The notes: generated by a model from the letters alone, not told the origin. DNA of 64,000 nucleotides from an uncultured Aquimonas sp. (GCF_937888285.1 NZ_CALART010000109.1:62001-126000), one strand, 5' to 3'; positions 35,766 through 44,950 are shown, numbered from the stretch's first letter. Program-made: numbers and translations.

Positions 35766-36733
35766 GGCGGCGTCCGCGCGAACTGCAGCACGGCCTCGGC
35801 GACCGCCTCGGGCAGCTCCATCATCGGCATGTGCGCGCAGTCCTGCAGCTCGACCCGGCGCGCGCCGGCGATGCGCGCCGCGTACTGTTCAGCGGCGCTT
35901 GCATCGACCACGGGATCGATCGCACAGCCGAGCACCAGGGTCGGCAGGCGGATGGCCGCGGCGGACTCGCCGGGCAGGAAGGCGTCCTCGCCGCGCAGCG
36001 CGCCCAGCGCTTCGATCTCGAAGCCGCGGTCGGCGCGGCGCCGCTCCACCAGGGCCGTCTTCAGCGGCCAGGGCAGCAGCGGTGGCTCGCGGAACACGAG
36101 GCCCAGATAGGCGTCGAGCTCGGCCACGCTGTCGACGCCGAACGGATGCTCGCCGCGGAGCACGGCGAGGCCGAAGGCGTTGTCGCGATAGCGCACGCCG
36201 GCGGCACTCATCAGCACCAGCGAACGCAGGCGCTGCGGATGGCGCGCCGCGGTCAGCGCGGCGATGCCGCCGCCCATCGAATGGCCGACCAGTCGCACCT
36301 GCTGCAGCTCCAACTGCGCGATCAGGGCCGCGACGCGCTCGGCCTGCGCAGCGTAGCCGTAGTCGGCCTGCGCGCGGCGCTCGGACTCGCCCCAGCCCGG
36401 CAGGTCGGGCATCAGCACCGGCACATCGTCGGGCAGCGCGCGCAGCAGCGGCAGCCAGTTCTCCTTGCTGCCGGTGAAGCCGTGCAGCAGCAGCCAGACC
36501 GGCTGCGCGGGATCGACCACGCCGCGCTGCAGCAGCACCCAGCGCTCGCCGCCGACCTGCAGCTCGATGCGCGCAGCACCGCTGCGCCAGGCCTCCAGGC
36601 GCAGGGCCTGGCGCAGCAGCCAGTCCGGCGCGAGCAGGCCCAGCGCGAGATAGACCAGCAGGGGCAGCGCCAGCAGCGCCAGCCACGGCGCCCAGCGGCG
36701 GCGTCGACGGCTGAAGCGGCGGCGCCGGCTCAT
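35762..36733 (-). CDS. Alpha/beta hydrolase, membrane-anchored
   Basis: 323 aa. A very basic N-terminus (MSRRRRFSRRRRRWAPW) is followed by one hydrophobic helix, giving a signal anchor. The hydrolase fold has LLLHGFTGSKENW (oxyanion hole), the nucleophile elbow GHSMGG, and a C-terminal Asp/His region (CAIDPVVDAS, DCAHMPMME). Likely an esterase or lipase facing the periplasm; substrate unknown. Four bases after the M1 aminopeptidase stop and overlapping the kinase start. Confidence 0.88.
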   Translation of the reverse strand: MSRRRRFSRRRRRWAPWLALLALPLLVYLALGLLAPDWLLRQALRLEAWRSGAARIELQVGGERWVLLQRGVVDPAQPVWLLLHGFTGSKENWLPLLRALPDDVPVLMPDLPGWGESERRAQADYGYAAQAERVAALIAQLELQQVRLVGHSMGGGIAALTAARHPQRLRSLVLMSAAGVRYRDNAFGLAVLRGEHPFGVDSVAELDAYLGLVFREPPLLPWPLKTALVERRRADRGFEIEALGALRGEDAFLPGESAAAIRLPTLVLGCAIDPVVDASAAEQYAARIAGARRVELQDCAHMPMMELPEAVAEAVLQFARTPP

Positions 36734-36737
36734 CGGC

Positions 36738-38651
36738 TTACTTCAGTGCGGCTTCGACCGAAGCCGAGGTGATCGGGTGGTAGCCCGGGCGCGCTTCGGC
36801 GAACACCGCGCGGGCGAACTCCAGGCCCTCGGGCGTCGCCGCCAGGGCGGTGTACAGCGGCATGATCAGCTTGCGGCGGCCGATGCGCTTCAGGAACTCG
36901 GCCATCGCCGGACGCGCCTCGAAGTAGCCGCTGCGCTCGGCCAGCGGATACCAGCGCATCGCGAACTCGCCGTTGGCGGTGCCGGTGAAGCGGAAGGCCT
37001 CGTCGAGCGCGATCAACTGGGCGCTTTCCAGCACTTCCGGCATGCCCTCCAGGAAATGCAGCCACTCCTGCGTGCTCCAGTCGCTGCTGCCAAGCTCGGC
37101 GGCGGCCTTCTCGCCGTCCAGAAAACTCTTGCGCGCGGCGTCGACCGCGGTGAAGCGGGGCGAGCTGGCCGGCACCGCGAACTCAGGCACGCCGGGCTCG
37201 AACAGCCAGGCCTGCAGCTCGGTCTCGCTGACCACGTCGGGCTGCGCGGCCATCAGGGTTTCGCGCAGATGACCCAGGAACGTGCCGCTGTCGATGCTCT
37301 GGAACGCGTAGCGATCGAAGTAGCCGCGCAGGAAGGCATCGAAGGCCTCGCGGCCGTAGCGCTGCTCGAGGAAGCTCAGGAACCAGGCACCCTTGATATA
37401 GGCCACCGGCGACAGCGCGTCATCGGGATCGCGGCCTTCCAGCGGCGGCAGCACCAGCACCTGGTCCTTGGCGTCAAGCTCGGCCAGCGCGCGGCGCAGG
37501 CTGGTCTGCTCGATCACGATTTCCATCTGCGCGCGCTCGATGCCGTACAGGGCCTCGATGATCCGCGTCTCGACGTAGCTGGTGAAACCCTCGTTGAGCC
37601 AGATGTCCTTCCAGCTCGCATTGGTGACGAGGTTGCCCGACCACGAATGCGCCAGCTCGTGCGCGATCAGGCTCACCAGCGACTTGTCACCCACCATCAC
37701 GGTCGGCGTGATGAAGGACAGGCGCGGGTTCTCCATGCCGCCGAAGGGGAAGCTCGGCGGCAGGATCAAGAGGTCGTAGCGCTCCCAGCGGTAGGGGCCG
37801 TACAGCGACTCGGTGACTTCGATCATGCGCTCGGTGTCGGCGAACTCCTCGACCGCGGCGTCCAGCGTCTGCGGCTCCGCCCAGACGCCGGCGCGCGCCG
37901 AGATCGGCTTGAAGGCCAGGTCGCCCACCGCGATCGCCATCAGATAGGAGGGAATCGGCTGCGACATGCGGAACACGTAGCGGCCGTTGCGCACCGGGCT
38001 GACCGGGTTGTCGGCGCTCATCAGCGCGACCAGGTTGGGCGGCGTATGCACGACCGCGCTGTAGGTGTAGCGCACGCTCGGCGTGTCCTGCAGCGGCACC
38101 CAGCTGCGCGCGTGGATGGCCTGCGACTGGCTGAACAGGAAGGGCTGCTTGCCGCCGGCGGTCATCGAGGGCTCCAGCCACTGCAGGCCCGAGGCCGACT
38201 GCGAAGTGCGGTAGCGCACGCGCACCACCTCGTACTGCCGGCGCATCTCGATGCGCAGGGCCGAGCCGAACACCGGATCGGGTGCGTCGAGCTTGAAGTC
38301 CAGCCGCCGCCACAGGCCATCGGCACGTCGGCCCAGCACCTTGTCGATGCTCAGGTCGCGGGTATCGAGCACCAGCTCGCGGGCCTTGTCGTCCTGCCAG
38401 TCCAGCGCGTAGTCGGCCGCACCGCGCAGGCTGCGGGTGTCAAAGTCGACGTGCAGGTTCAGCGCCAGATCGCGGATGCGGACCTTGTCCGGCTCGGCAT
38501 AGCTGTGCTCGTCGCGGGCGCGATCGGCGAGCGCCGGATCGATCTCGACAGCCGGCTCGGCGGGGGCTGCCTGCACGGTGGCGACGACGCCTAGGGCGAG
38601 CAGCCCGATCAGGCCGAGAAGAACGGAACGCGAGGCGGAGCGCAGGGCCAT
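36738..38651 (-). CDS. M1 family zinc aminopeptidase (leukotriene A4 hydrolase-like)
   Basis: 637 aa exported metallopeptidase. Signal peptide (LIGLLALGVVATVQAA) from ATG 38651; the frame is open to 38828 through a REP-containing region, which is rejected. The substrate-binding GGMENP is near residue 303, the zinc motif HELAHSW near 327, with the third ligand in WLNEGF 18 residues on. The C-terminal armadillo-like domain is of the LTA4H type. Probably periplasmic peptide degradation, co-transcribed with the hydrolase and kinase genes downstream. Confidence 0.94.
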   Translation of the reverse strand: MALRSASRSVLLGLIGLLALGVVATVQAAPAEPAVEIDPALADRARDEHSYAEPDKVRIRDLALNLHVDFDTRSLRGAADYALDWQDDKARELVLDTRDLSIDKVLGRRADGLWRRLDFKLDAPDPVFGSALRIEMRRQYEVVRVRYRTSQSASGLQWLEPSMTAGGKQPFLFSQSQAIHARSWVPLQDTPSVRYTYSAVVHTPPNLVALMSADNPVSPVRNGRYVFRMSQPIPSYLMAIAVGDLAFKPISARAGVWAEPQTLDAAVEEFADTERMIEVTESLYGPYRWERYDLLILPPSFPFGGMENPRLSFITPTVMVGDKSLVSLIAHELAHSWSGNLVTNASWKDIWLNEGFTSYVETRIIEALYGIERAQMEIVIEQTSLRRALAELDAKDQVLVLPPLEGRDPDDALSPVAYIKGAWFLSFLEQRYGREAFDAFLRGYFDRYAFQSIDSGTFLGHLRETLMAAQPDVVSETELQAWLFEPGVPEFAVPASSPRFTAVDAARKSFLDGEKAAAELGSSDWSTQEWLHFLEGMPEVLESAQLIALDEAFRFTGTANGEFAMRWYPLAERSGYFEARPAMAEFLKRIGRRKLIMPLYTALAATPEGLEFARAVFAEARPGYHPITSASVEAALK

Positions 38652-38811
38652 GGGCGGAACTCGCAGGGCAAAGTGAAAACCGCACGAGTCTAGCAGCCGA
38701 CCGCATTTCACACCCGCCGTCGGTGAGGGGTGCCAGGCGGAGTCACGGTGAGGGTTCAAGCCTGCGGCGAGGTTCCGAGCCACCCCATTGCCAGACCGGG
38801 GCCGAGCCAGC

Positions 38812-39329
38812 GGTGGGCCAGGGCCCACCCTATGCAGGGTCGAGCTCTTGCGAATCCCGAATCCCGAATCCCGGCTCCTGATCGTAGGGCGGATAAGCGC
38901 AGCGCATCCGCCAGCGAGAGCGAAAGACGCATTGTGGGGATCGAAGCGAAAGCGTGGGGCCGGCTCAGGGCCAGGGCGAGGTTCTCACGGCGGGGGTTCA
39001 AGCCTGCGGCGAGGTTCCGGTGCATGCGCTGCGCTTATGCACCCTACGCGCTCGGCGCCCTTCGGCTTCGCTGAAGGCAAAGCGTCACTCGCGGTCGTAG
39101 GGCGGATAAGCGCAGCGCATCCGCCAGCGAGAGCGAAAGACGCATTGCGGGGATCGAAGCGAAAGCGTGGGGCTGGCTCAGGGCCGGGGCGAGGCTCGGA
39201 GCCATCCCATTTCGAGACCGATGCGGCGCCGGCGGTGGGCCAGGGCCCACCCTATGCAGGGTCGAGCTCTTGCGAATCCCGAATCCCGAATCCCGAATCC
39301 ACAATCCCGAATCCCGAATCCCCAATCCC
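38812..39329. repeat. Mixed REP and 7-bp repeat array upstream of the M1 peptidase
   Basis: Contains reverse GGTGGGCC palindromes (38812-38833, 39234-39255), each followed by the same 22-bp linker and a GAATCCC array (3 units 38852-38872; 8 units 39274-39329). Between them are forward class A REPs (38884-38912, 39097-39125) and a reverse class D REP (39019-39047; stem GGTGCAT / ATGCACC). The outer parts look like a roughly 420-bp segmental duplication. No gene is visible in 38652-39335. Confidence 0.88.
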
Positions 39330-39335
39330 GGCTCT

Positions 39336-40127
39336 TCAGAGCTTATGCCCCGAGTGGATCGCACAGATCCCGCCGGTGAGGTTGCGGTAGTCGCAGCGCT
39401 CCAGGCCGGCGGCCTCCATCATCGCCTTCAGCTCCTGCTGCGGCGGATGCTGGCGGATCGACTCGGCGAGGTACTGGTAGCTGTCGGCGTCACCGGCGAA
39501 CAGCTTGCCCAGCCGCGGCAGCACCTGGAAGGAGTGGATGTCGTACAGCGGCTTCAGCCACTGCGGCTGCACTTCCGAGAACTCCAGCACCAGCGCGCGG
39601 CCGCCGACCTTCAACACGCGCTGCATTTCGTTCAGCGCCTTCTGCTTGTCGGTGACGTTGCGCAGGCCAAAGGCAATCGTGACCAGATCGAAGCTGGCGT
39701 CGGGAAACGGCAGCGCCTCGGCATTGAGCTGGGCGTAGCGCAGGCCGCGCACCAGGCCGCGATCGGTCAGGCGGTCACGGCCCACGCGCAGCATGTCGCC
39801 GTTGATGTCGCCGATGATGACCTCGCCACTCTCGCCCACCCGCTCCAGCAGCAGGCGCGCGATGTCGCCGGTGCCGCCGGCCAGGTCGAGCACGCGATCG
39901 CCGCGGCGCACGCTGCTGGTGGCGACGAAGTAGCGCTTCCAGATCCGGTGGATGCCGAAGCTCATGAGGTCGTTCATGAGGTCGTACTTCGCGGCCACCG
40001 AGCTGAAGACCTGGCCGACCAGGCGCTTCTTGTCGGCGGTCGGCACTTCGCGGAAACCGAAGTGGGTGGTGTCGCCGGGCGCGCTCTGCGCGCGGGCGGA
40101 ATCCTTGGCGTCGCGGGTCGTATTCAT
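39336..40127 (-). CDS. ubiE: Ubiquinone/menaquinone C-methyltransferase UbiE
   Basis: 263 aa SAM-dependent methyltransferase of ubiquinone biosynthesis. SAM motif [19 protein letters not shown], and the UbiE-typical C-terminal [12 protein letters not shown] are all visible, as is the N-terminal HFGFREVP. Length is normal for the family. Transcribed alone; the 3' end abuts an eight-unit 7-bp repeat array. Confidence 0.97.
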   Translation of the reverse strand: MNTTRDAKDSARAQSAPGDTTHFGFREVPTADKKRLVGQVFSSVAAKYDLMNDLMSFGIHRIWKRYFVATSSVRRGDRVLDLAGGTGDIARLLLERVGESGEVIIGDINGDMLRVGRDRLTDRGLVRGLRYAQLNAEALPFPDASFDLVTIAFGLRNVTDKQKALNEMQRVLKVGGRALVLEFSEVQPQWLKPLYDIHSFQVLPRLGKLFAGDADSYQYLAESIRQHPPQQELKAMMEAAGLERCDYRNLTGGICAIHSGHKL

Positions 40128-40226
40128 GGGGCTGGATTATCGCAGCATCGGGTGGGTGGGGTGGCGATGTCTGGCGGGCTTTGGCGGCGTTCGCCGGGAA
40201 CGGGGTGAGGCGGGTGCGGAGCTCAT

Positions 40227-40248
40227 GGTGGGCCAGGGCCCACCCTAT
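40227..40248 (-). repeat. GGTGGGCC-type REP, single copy
   Basis: Reverse element GGTGGGCC / GGCCCACC ending in CTAT, between the divergent ubiE and permease genes. Confidence 0.75.
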
Positions 40249-40325
40249 GAGTCGCAGCGCTTGCGCCTGTCCGCAGGTCGCGCCCATCCCCCTACACTGC
40301 GCGCCTCGCTCCTGCGCCCTGCCCC

Positions 40326-41552
40326 ATGACCGCCTTCGTCGTCTCCGTCTTCGTCCTCGTCTACCTCGGCATGGCGCTGGGTCGCCTGCCCGGGCTGGCG
40401 CTGGATCGCAGCGGCATCGCGCTGTGCGGCGCGGCCCTGCTGCTGGCCACGGGCGCCCTGCCCTACGACGAGTGGGCGCAGGCGCTGGACCTGCCGACCC
40501 TGGTGCTGCTGTTCGCACTGATGCTGATCGGCGGCCACTTCGCCGAGGCCGGCGCCTTCGATGCAGTGGCGCGCGCGCTTTCGCGCAGCCCGCTGTCGCC
40601 GCTGGCCCTGCTCGGCCTGGTGGTCGCCACCAGCGGCCTGCTGTCGGCGCTGCTGGTCAACGACATCGTGGTGTTCGCCTTGACACCGCTGCTGGTGCAC
40701 GGCCTCGCCGCGCGCGCTCTCGACCCGCGGCCCTACCTGCTGGGGCTGGCCCTGGCCAGCAATGCCGGCTCGGCGGCGACCCTGGTCGGCAATCCGCAGA
40801 ACCTGCTGATCGGCGAGCTCGGCCAGCTCGACTTCCTGGGCTATCTGGCGGTCGCCGCCCTGCCCTCGGCGCTGGCCCTGCTCTGCGTGTTCGCGGTCGT
40901 CGCCTGGACCTGGCGCGGGCGTCTGGCGGTGGAATGGCGCGCCGAACCCCTCGCCGAACTGCCGCTGCAGCGCTGGCTGCTGCTGAAGAGTCTGCTCGCC
41001 GTGCTGGCAGTGGTGGTGGCGATGCTGCTGCTCGATCGACACCGCGAGATCGCCGCGCTGGCGATTGCCGCCGTCCTGCTGGCGGGCCGCGGGATCGGCA
41101 CCGCCGCCCTGCTGAAGCGCGTCGACTGGAGCCTGCTGGTGCTGATCGCCAGCCTGTTCGTGGTCACCGCCGCCTTCGCCCAGCTGCCCATCGCCAGCAC
41201 CTCAGTGGCGGCGCTGGATGCCGCCGGCCTCAGCTTCGAGCGGCTCGGCCTGCTGGTGCCGGCGGCGCTGATCGGCAGCAACACCATCGGCAACGTGCCC
41301 CTGGTGATGCTGCTGGTGGAAACCCTGGGCGGGCTGTCGCAGCCGGCGCTGACCGCGCTGGCGATCTTCTCGACCCTGGCCGGCAACCTGCTGCTGCTCG
41401 GCAGCCTGGCCAACATCATCACCGCCGAGCGCGCGGCCCAGGCCGGCGTGCGGCTCGGCTTCGCCGACTTCGCCCGGGTCGGCATCCCCGTCACCCTGAT
41501 CTCGACCGCGCTGGCCCTTGCCTGGCTGCTGCTGCGCGGCTGGAGCCTCTGA
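40326..41552 (+). CDS. SLC13/ArsB-superfamily permease
   Basis: 408 aa integral membrane protein with about ten to eleven helices. Paired re-entrant-type motifs LVGNPQNLLIG and LGSLANIITAERA, and DIVVFALTPLLVHG, place it in the anion-transporter (IT) superfamily with ArsB and SLC13 members. Substrate cannot be told; arsenite, dicarboxylate or sulfate are family options. The stop overlaps the next gene's ATG by one base (TGATG). Confidence 0.85.
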   Translation: MTAFVVSVFVLVYLGMALGRLPGLALDRSGIALCGAALLLATGALPYDEWAQALDLPTLVLLFALMLIGGHFAEAGAFDAVARALSRSPLSPLALLGLVVATSGLLSALLVNDIVVFALTPLLVHGLAARALDPRPYLLGLALASNAGSAATLVGNPQNLLIGELGQLDFLGYLAVAALPSALALLCVFAVVAWTWRGRLAVEWRAEPLAELPLQRWLLLKSLLAVLAVVVAMLLLDRHREIAALAIAAVLLAGRGIGTAALLKRVDWSLLVLIASLFVVTAAFAQLPIASTSVAALDAAGLSFERLGLLVPAALIGSNTIGNVPLVMLLVETLGGLSQPALTALAIFSTLAGNLLLLGSLANIITAERAAQAGVRLGFADFARVGIPVTLISTALALAWLLLRGWSL

Positions 41553-42022
41553 TGTCCGCACCTTCCGTCGCCTGGTCCTGCCTGCCCTTCGAGGCGCTCG
41601 ACGTGCATCGCCTGTATGCGCTGATGCGCCTGCGCGTCGATGTGTTCATCGTCGAGCAGACCTGCCCCTATCCCGACCTCGACGGCCGCGATGCACAGGC
41701 CGGCGTCTGGCATCTGCTGGGCGAGCGCGCAGGCCAACTGCAGGCCTACGCGCGCCTGCTGCCGCCTGGGCTCGGCTTCGACACGCCGGCAATCGGCCGG
41801 GTCATCGTGAGCGCTTCAGCGCGCGGTTCGGGTCTTGCGCATGCCCTGATGAAGGAAGCTATTTCCCATTGCGAAGCGCGCTGGCCCGGCCAGCCGATCA
41901 CCCTGGGCGCACAAGCGCACCTGCAGGGCTTCTACGCCGCGCACGGCTTCGAGGTGTGCTCGGAGGGCTATCTCGAAGATGGCATCCCGCATGTGGATAT
42001 GCGGCGGGCGGGGTCACTTTGA
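41552..42022 (+). CDS. elaA: ElaA-type GNAT N-acetyltransferase
   Basis: 156 aa. The ElaA-diagnostic N-terminus LMRLRVDVFIVEQTCPYPDL is present, with IGRVIVSASARGSGLAHALM as the acetyl-CoA-binding motif A and GFYAAHGFEVCSEGYLEDGI near the C-terminus. Start coupled to the permease stop. Acceptor unknown. Confidence 0.93.
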   Translation: MSAPSVAWSCLPFEALDVHRLYALMRLRVDVFIVEQTCPYPDLDGRDAQAGVWHLLGERAGQLQAYARLLPPGLGFDTPAIGRVIVSASARGSGLAHALMKEAISHCEARWPGQPITLGAQAHLQGFYAAHGFEVCSEGYLEDGIPHVDMRRAGSL

Positions 42023-42078
42023 GACTGTATTCGAGGTCGCAGGCCTGAGGTGCGGCGCTGCGACTGGGGCGGGGTTCT

Positions 42079-42582
42079 GGTACATGCGCTGCGCTTATGT
42101 ACCCTACTCGCACAGCCGTCTTCGGCATCGCTCAATGCAAGGCGTCGCTCGAGTCGTAGGGCGGATAAGCGCAGCGCATCCGCCAGCGAGTGCGAGGGAG
42201 GCCATGCCTCGAACGAAGCGATAGCTGGGACAAATTTCCGGGCTCGGGTGCGGCGCTGCGACTGGGGCGGGGTTCTGGTACATGCGCTGCGCTTATGTAC
42301 CCTACGCGCAACCGCCGTCTTCGGCTTCGATCATTGCAAAGCGTCGCTCGAGTCGTAGGGCGGATAAGCGCAGCGCATCCGCCAGCGAGTGCGAAGGAGG
42401 CCATGCCTCGAACGAAGCGATAGCTGGGACAAATTTCCGGGCTCAGGTGCGGCGCTGCGACTGGGGCGGGGTTCTGGTACATGCGCTGCGCTTATGTACC
42501 CTACGCGCAACCGCCGTCTTCGGCTTCGATCATTGCAAAGCGTCGCTCGAGTCGTAGGGCGGATAAGCGCAGCGCATCCGCC
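42079..42582. repeat. 198/199-bp tandem composite REP array, 3 units
   Basis: Three near-identical units. Each holds a reverse class B palindrome (42079-42107, 42277-42305, 42476-42504), a 48-49 bp spacer, and a forward class A palindrome (42156-42184, 42355-42383, 42554-42582), then about 90 bp of shared flank that includes GGGTTCTGG just before class B. Facing heads read CTAC and GTAG. Region 42023-42687 holds no gene. Confidence 0.92.
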
Positions 42583-42687
42583 AGCGAGGGCGAATGACGC
42601 CATGTCTTGAACGGAGCGGCCGGCCGGCAGGGGGCCGCCAAGAGCGCCGCCGCGCGCCCAGCATCAGCGCACGCGCAAGCCCCCGCC

Positions 42688-43020
42688 TCACGCATCTGCC
42701 AACCACGCCTCGCCAGCGTTGATCCTCAACGCGACAGGCCTCAGCGCCTGCCCCTTGCACGGCCCCGCCACGCAGCGGCCGCCGGGCAGTTCGAAGCTGG
42801 CCCCATGCGCCGCGCAGATCAGCCGTCCGCCTTCCATCAGGAACTTGCCGGGCGCCCAGTCAAGGCGCCGTCCCGCGTGCGGACAGACATTGAGGAAGCC
42901 CTCGACGCCATCGCCGATGCGCACCAGCAGCAGCGATTCCTCGCTGCCCTCGACGCGGGCCTCGAAGGCAACAGGCTGGCCCTCGGGCAGATCGGACAGC
43001 AGGCAGAGGCGCTGGCTCAT
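42688..43020 (-). CDS. Rieske [2Fe-2S] domain protein
   Basis: 110 aa single-domain ferredoxin-like protein. The two cluster-binding boxes are NVCPHAGRRLDW and CAAHGASFELPGG, i.e. CxH and CxxH as in NirD or naphthalene-dioxygenase-type ferredoxins. ATG 43020 starts MSQRLCLLSDLPEG; the upstream open frame is not family-like. No oxygenase or reductase partner is adjacent, so the electron-transfer partner is unknown. Confidence 0.9.
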   Translation of the reverse strand: MSQRLCLLSDLPEGQPVAFEARVEGSEESLLLVRIGDGVEGFLNVCPHAGRRLDWAPGKFLMEGGRLICAAHGASFELPGGRCVAGPCKGQALRPVALRINAGEAWLADA

Positions 43021-43228
43021 GGGGCGGATCGCATGGGGACGGCCGCTCAGCATACGCAGCCGGCGCGATGCACGGAACGTGACGGCGACCCGCACGACAC
43101 GGGCGCGCCGTGCGCAGGACATGACGCAGCCGCGTTCAGCCGCGGATCGGGTTCAGCCTTGAGGTGTGGGCCGGCCGGCTCAATACTCCGACGACGCCTG
43201 CGCACCGCCGGCGCCCACAGGACTCCCC

Positions 43229-43501
43229 ATGCGCCCCGCCTTCGTCCAGCTCCGCCTGCCCCGCAATCCGCTGCTGCGCCTGCTGCTGGCGGTGGTCGGC
43301 ATAGCCGTGCTCTCGTTCTTCGCGCTGGCGGGCGCGGCGATTGCCGCGGTGGTCCTACTGGGCTTCGGCCTGCGCAGCCTGTGGTGGAAGCTGCGCGGCG
43401 GCGCCAATGCCCCGCGCGAACGGGCCAGCGACGTGATCGAAGGCGATTACACCGTGGTCGAGAAGGTGCGCATGCCGCTGCCGAAGCGGCGCGAGGGGTG
43501 A
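43229..43501 (+). CDS. Small membrane protein
   Basis: 90 aa with one long or two short hydrophobic helices (LLRLLLAVVGIAVLSFFALA, then AIAAVVLLGFGL) and a charged tail VIEGDYTVVEKVRMPLPKR. Similar short proteins with an IEGxYxVV tail occur in Xanthomonadales as hypothetical proteins (from memory). The ATG at 43229 is used because the frame upstream is of non-coding character. Function unknown. Confidence 0.6.
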   Translation: MRPAFVQLRLPRNPLLRLLLAVVGIAVLSFFALAGAAIAAVVLLGFGLRSLWWKLRGGANAPRERASDVIEGDYTVVEKVRMPLPKRREG

Positions 43502-43567
43502 GGCCTCGGGCGAAGGCTTGATATCAGGCTGGGGCGAGGCCTTGATGCGAGCGCGAGGCGAGGTTCT

Positions 43568-43872
43568 GGTACATGCGCTGCGCTTATGTACCCTACGCGC
43601 ACAGCAGCGTTCGGCTGTGTTGCCTGCAAGGCGTCGCTCGAGTCGTAGAGCGGATAAGCGCAGCGCATCCGGCGCCGAAGGCGAGGGATGCCTGGGCTCG
43701 AACGAGGCGAAAGCCTGCGGCGATGGGCGCGAGCCCGGCATCGAGCGATGCGCGAGGCGAGGTTCTGGTACATGCGCTGCGCTTATGTACCCTACGCGCA
43801 CAGCAGCTTTCGGCTGTGTTGCCTGCAAGGCGTCGCTCGAGTCGTAGGGCGGATAAGCGCAGCGCATCCGCC
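43568..43872. repeat. 199-bp tandem composite REP array, 2 units, left of RAYT
   Basis: Reverse class B at 43568-43596 and 43767-43795; forward class A at 43645-43673 (degenerate head GTAGAG and right arm) and 43844-43872. Start-to-start distances are 77 within and 199 between units, the same as the array at 42 kb. It lies at the 3' side of the transposase gene. Region 43502-43954 has no gene. Confidence 0.9.
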
Positions 43873-43954
43873 GGCTGGCGCGAGGGATGCCGTGCATCTA
43901 TCGAAGTCCGCGCGTTCGCCAGGCGATGCACGAAGCCGGACACGCAAGTGACGC

Positions 43955-44461
43955 CTACTCCGCATCCAAGCCGCGCAGGTTCAATGGCTCGGATTCGCCC
44001 CAACCCGGTTCATACCAGCCGCGCGCCACGCATGCCTTGAAGCTCGACCACGCCCAATCGCCCGGTCGCGCCACATGGCCATGCTTCACCGGGTTGTAGT
44101 GGATGTAGTCCAGATGCCGGCGCCAGTCGGCTTCGTCGCGGATGGCGTGCTCCCAGAAGCGCAGTTGCCAGACCCGTTCGGAGGCCGGCAGCGCCAGCCC
44201 GCGGGTGAAGCGCTTCTTGATTTCGCGCCAGCGCCCGGCGAAGTCGGCATCGCCTTCGGGCAGGCGCCACAGACAGTGCAGATGCTCGGGCAGCACCACG
44301 AAGCCATCGATGGTGAAGGGCCGCTCGGCGCGGGTTCGCCGAACCGCCTCGCGCAGTAGCGCCACCCTCGCCTCGCTGTCGAACAGCGGGCGCCGCTGTT
44401 CGAGCACCACGGTGAAGAAATACACCCCGCCAGGAATCCACGCGCGCCGGTAGTCAGGCAT
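43955..44461 (-). CDS. REP-associated tyrosine transposase (RAYT, TnpA_REP)
   Basis: 168 aa Y1/HUH single-strand transposase related to IS200/IS605 TnpA. The HUH motif is His60-Leu-His62 (LPEHLHCLW) and the catalytic Tyr is probably Tyr119 in DYIHYNPVKHG, a RAYT hallmark; the C-terminal DWAWSSFKACV is also typical. Length is normal and there is no frameshift, so it appears intact. REP arrays with GTAG heads flank it on both sides (43568-43872 and 44594-44883), the standard REPtron layout. RAYTs recognise and cut REP hairpins in a GTAG-dependent way; here it may have spread the class A/B palindromes. Confidence 0.93.
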   Translation of the reverse strand: MPDYRRAWIPGGVYFFTVVLEQRRPLFDSEARVALLREAVRRTRAERPFTIDGFVVLPEHLHCLWRLPEGDADFAGRWREIKKRFTRGLALPASERVWQLRFWEHAIRDEADWRRHLDYIHYNPVKHGHVARPGDWAWSSFKACVARGWYEPGWGESEPLNLRGLDAE

Positions 44462-44593
44462 GGTCGAAGCCGTTCAGCGCCATGGCATGTTCAGTGATGG
44501 AGCAGCGGGCAGGTTAGCGTGTTGTGGGGCATGTGCGCGAGGCGAGCCTGCTGCGAGGTTCTCGTGTGGAGTCGAAGCCTGGGGCGGGGTTCT

Positions 44594-44883
44594 GGTACAT
44601 GCGCTGCGCTTATGTACCCTACGCGCACAACCGTCTGCGGCTCTGATCGATGCGAGGCGTCGCCTGCGGTCGTAGGGCGGATAAGCGGAGCGCATCCGCC
44701 AGCGGGGGGCCAGGGATGCATTGGCTCGAACGAAGCGAAAGCCTCGGAATAAGTTCTGGCTTCGGGCGAGGTTCTGGTACATGCGCTGCGCTTTGAGTGC
44801 CCTACGCGCACAACCGTCTGCGGCTCCAAAGGATGCAAGGCGTCGCCTGCGGTCGTAGGGCGGATAAGCGCAGCGCATCCGCC
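44594..44883. repeat. Composite REP array, 2 units, right of RAYT
   Basis: Reverse class B at 44594-44622 and a degenerate one at 44776-44805; forward class A at 44672-44700 (one loop base changed) and 44855-44883. Within-unit spacing 78 and 79. It lies between the RAYT start and the pilD stop; 44462-44950 has no other gene. Confidence 0.88.
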
Positions 44884-44950
44884 GGCAAGAACAAGAGACG
44901 CCTTGTCTCGAACGGAGCGCATGCGCGCGCCTCGGCGTTCCGCTTCGCCC

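Noticed and set aside
33093..36110. A 1005-codon open frame opposite the kinase and hydrolase genes
   Set aside because: It is antisense to two well-supported genes; long antisense frames are expected where third positions are nearly all G or C. Its translation is Arg/Gln/His-rich without domains.
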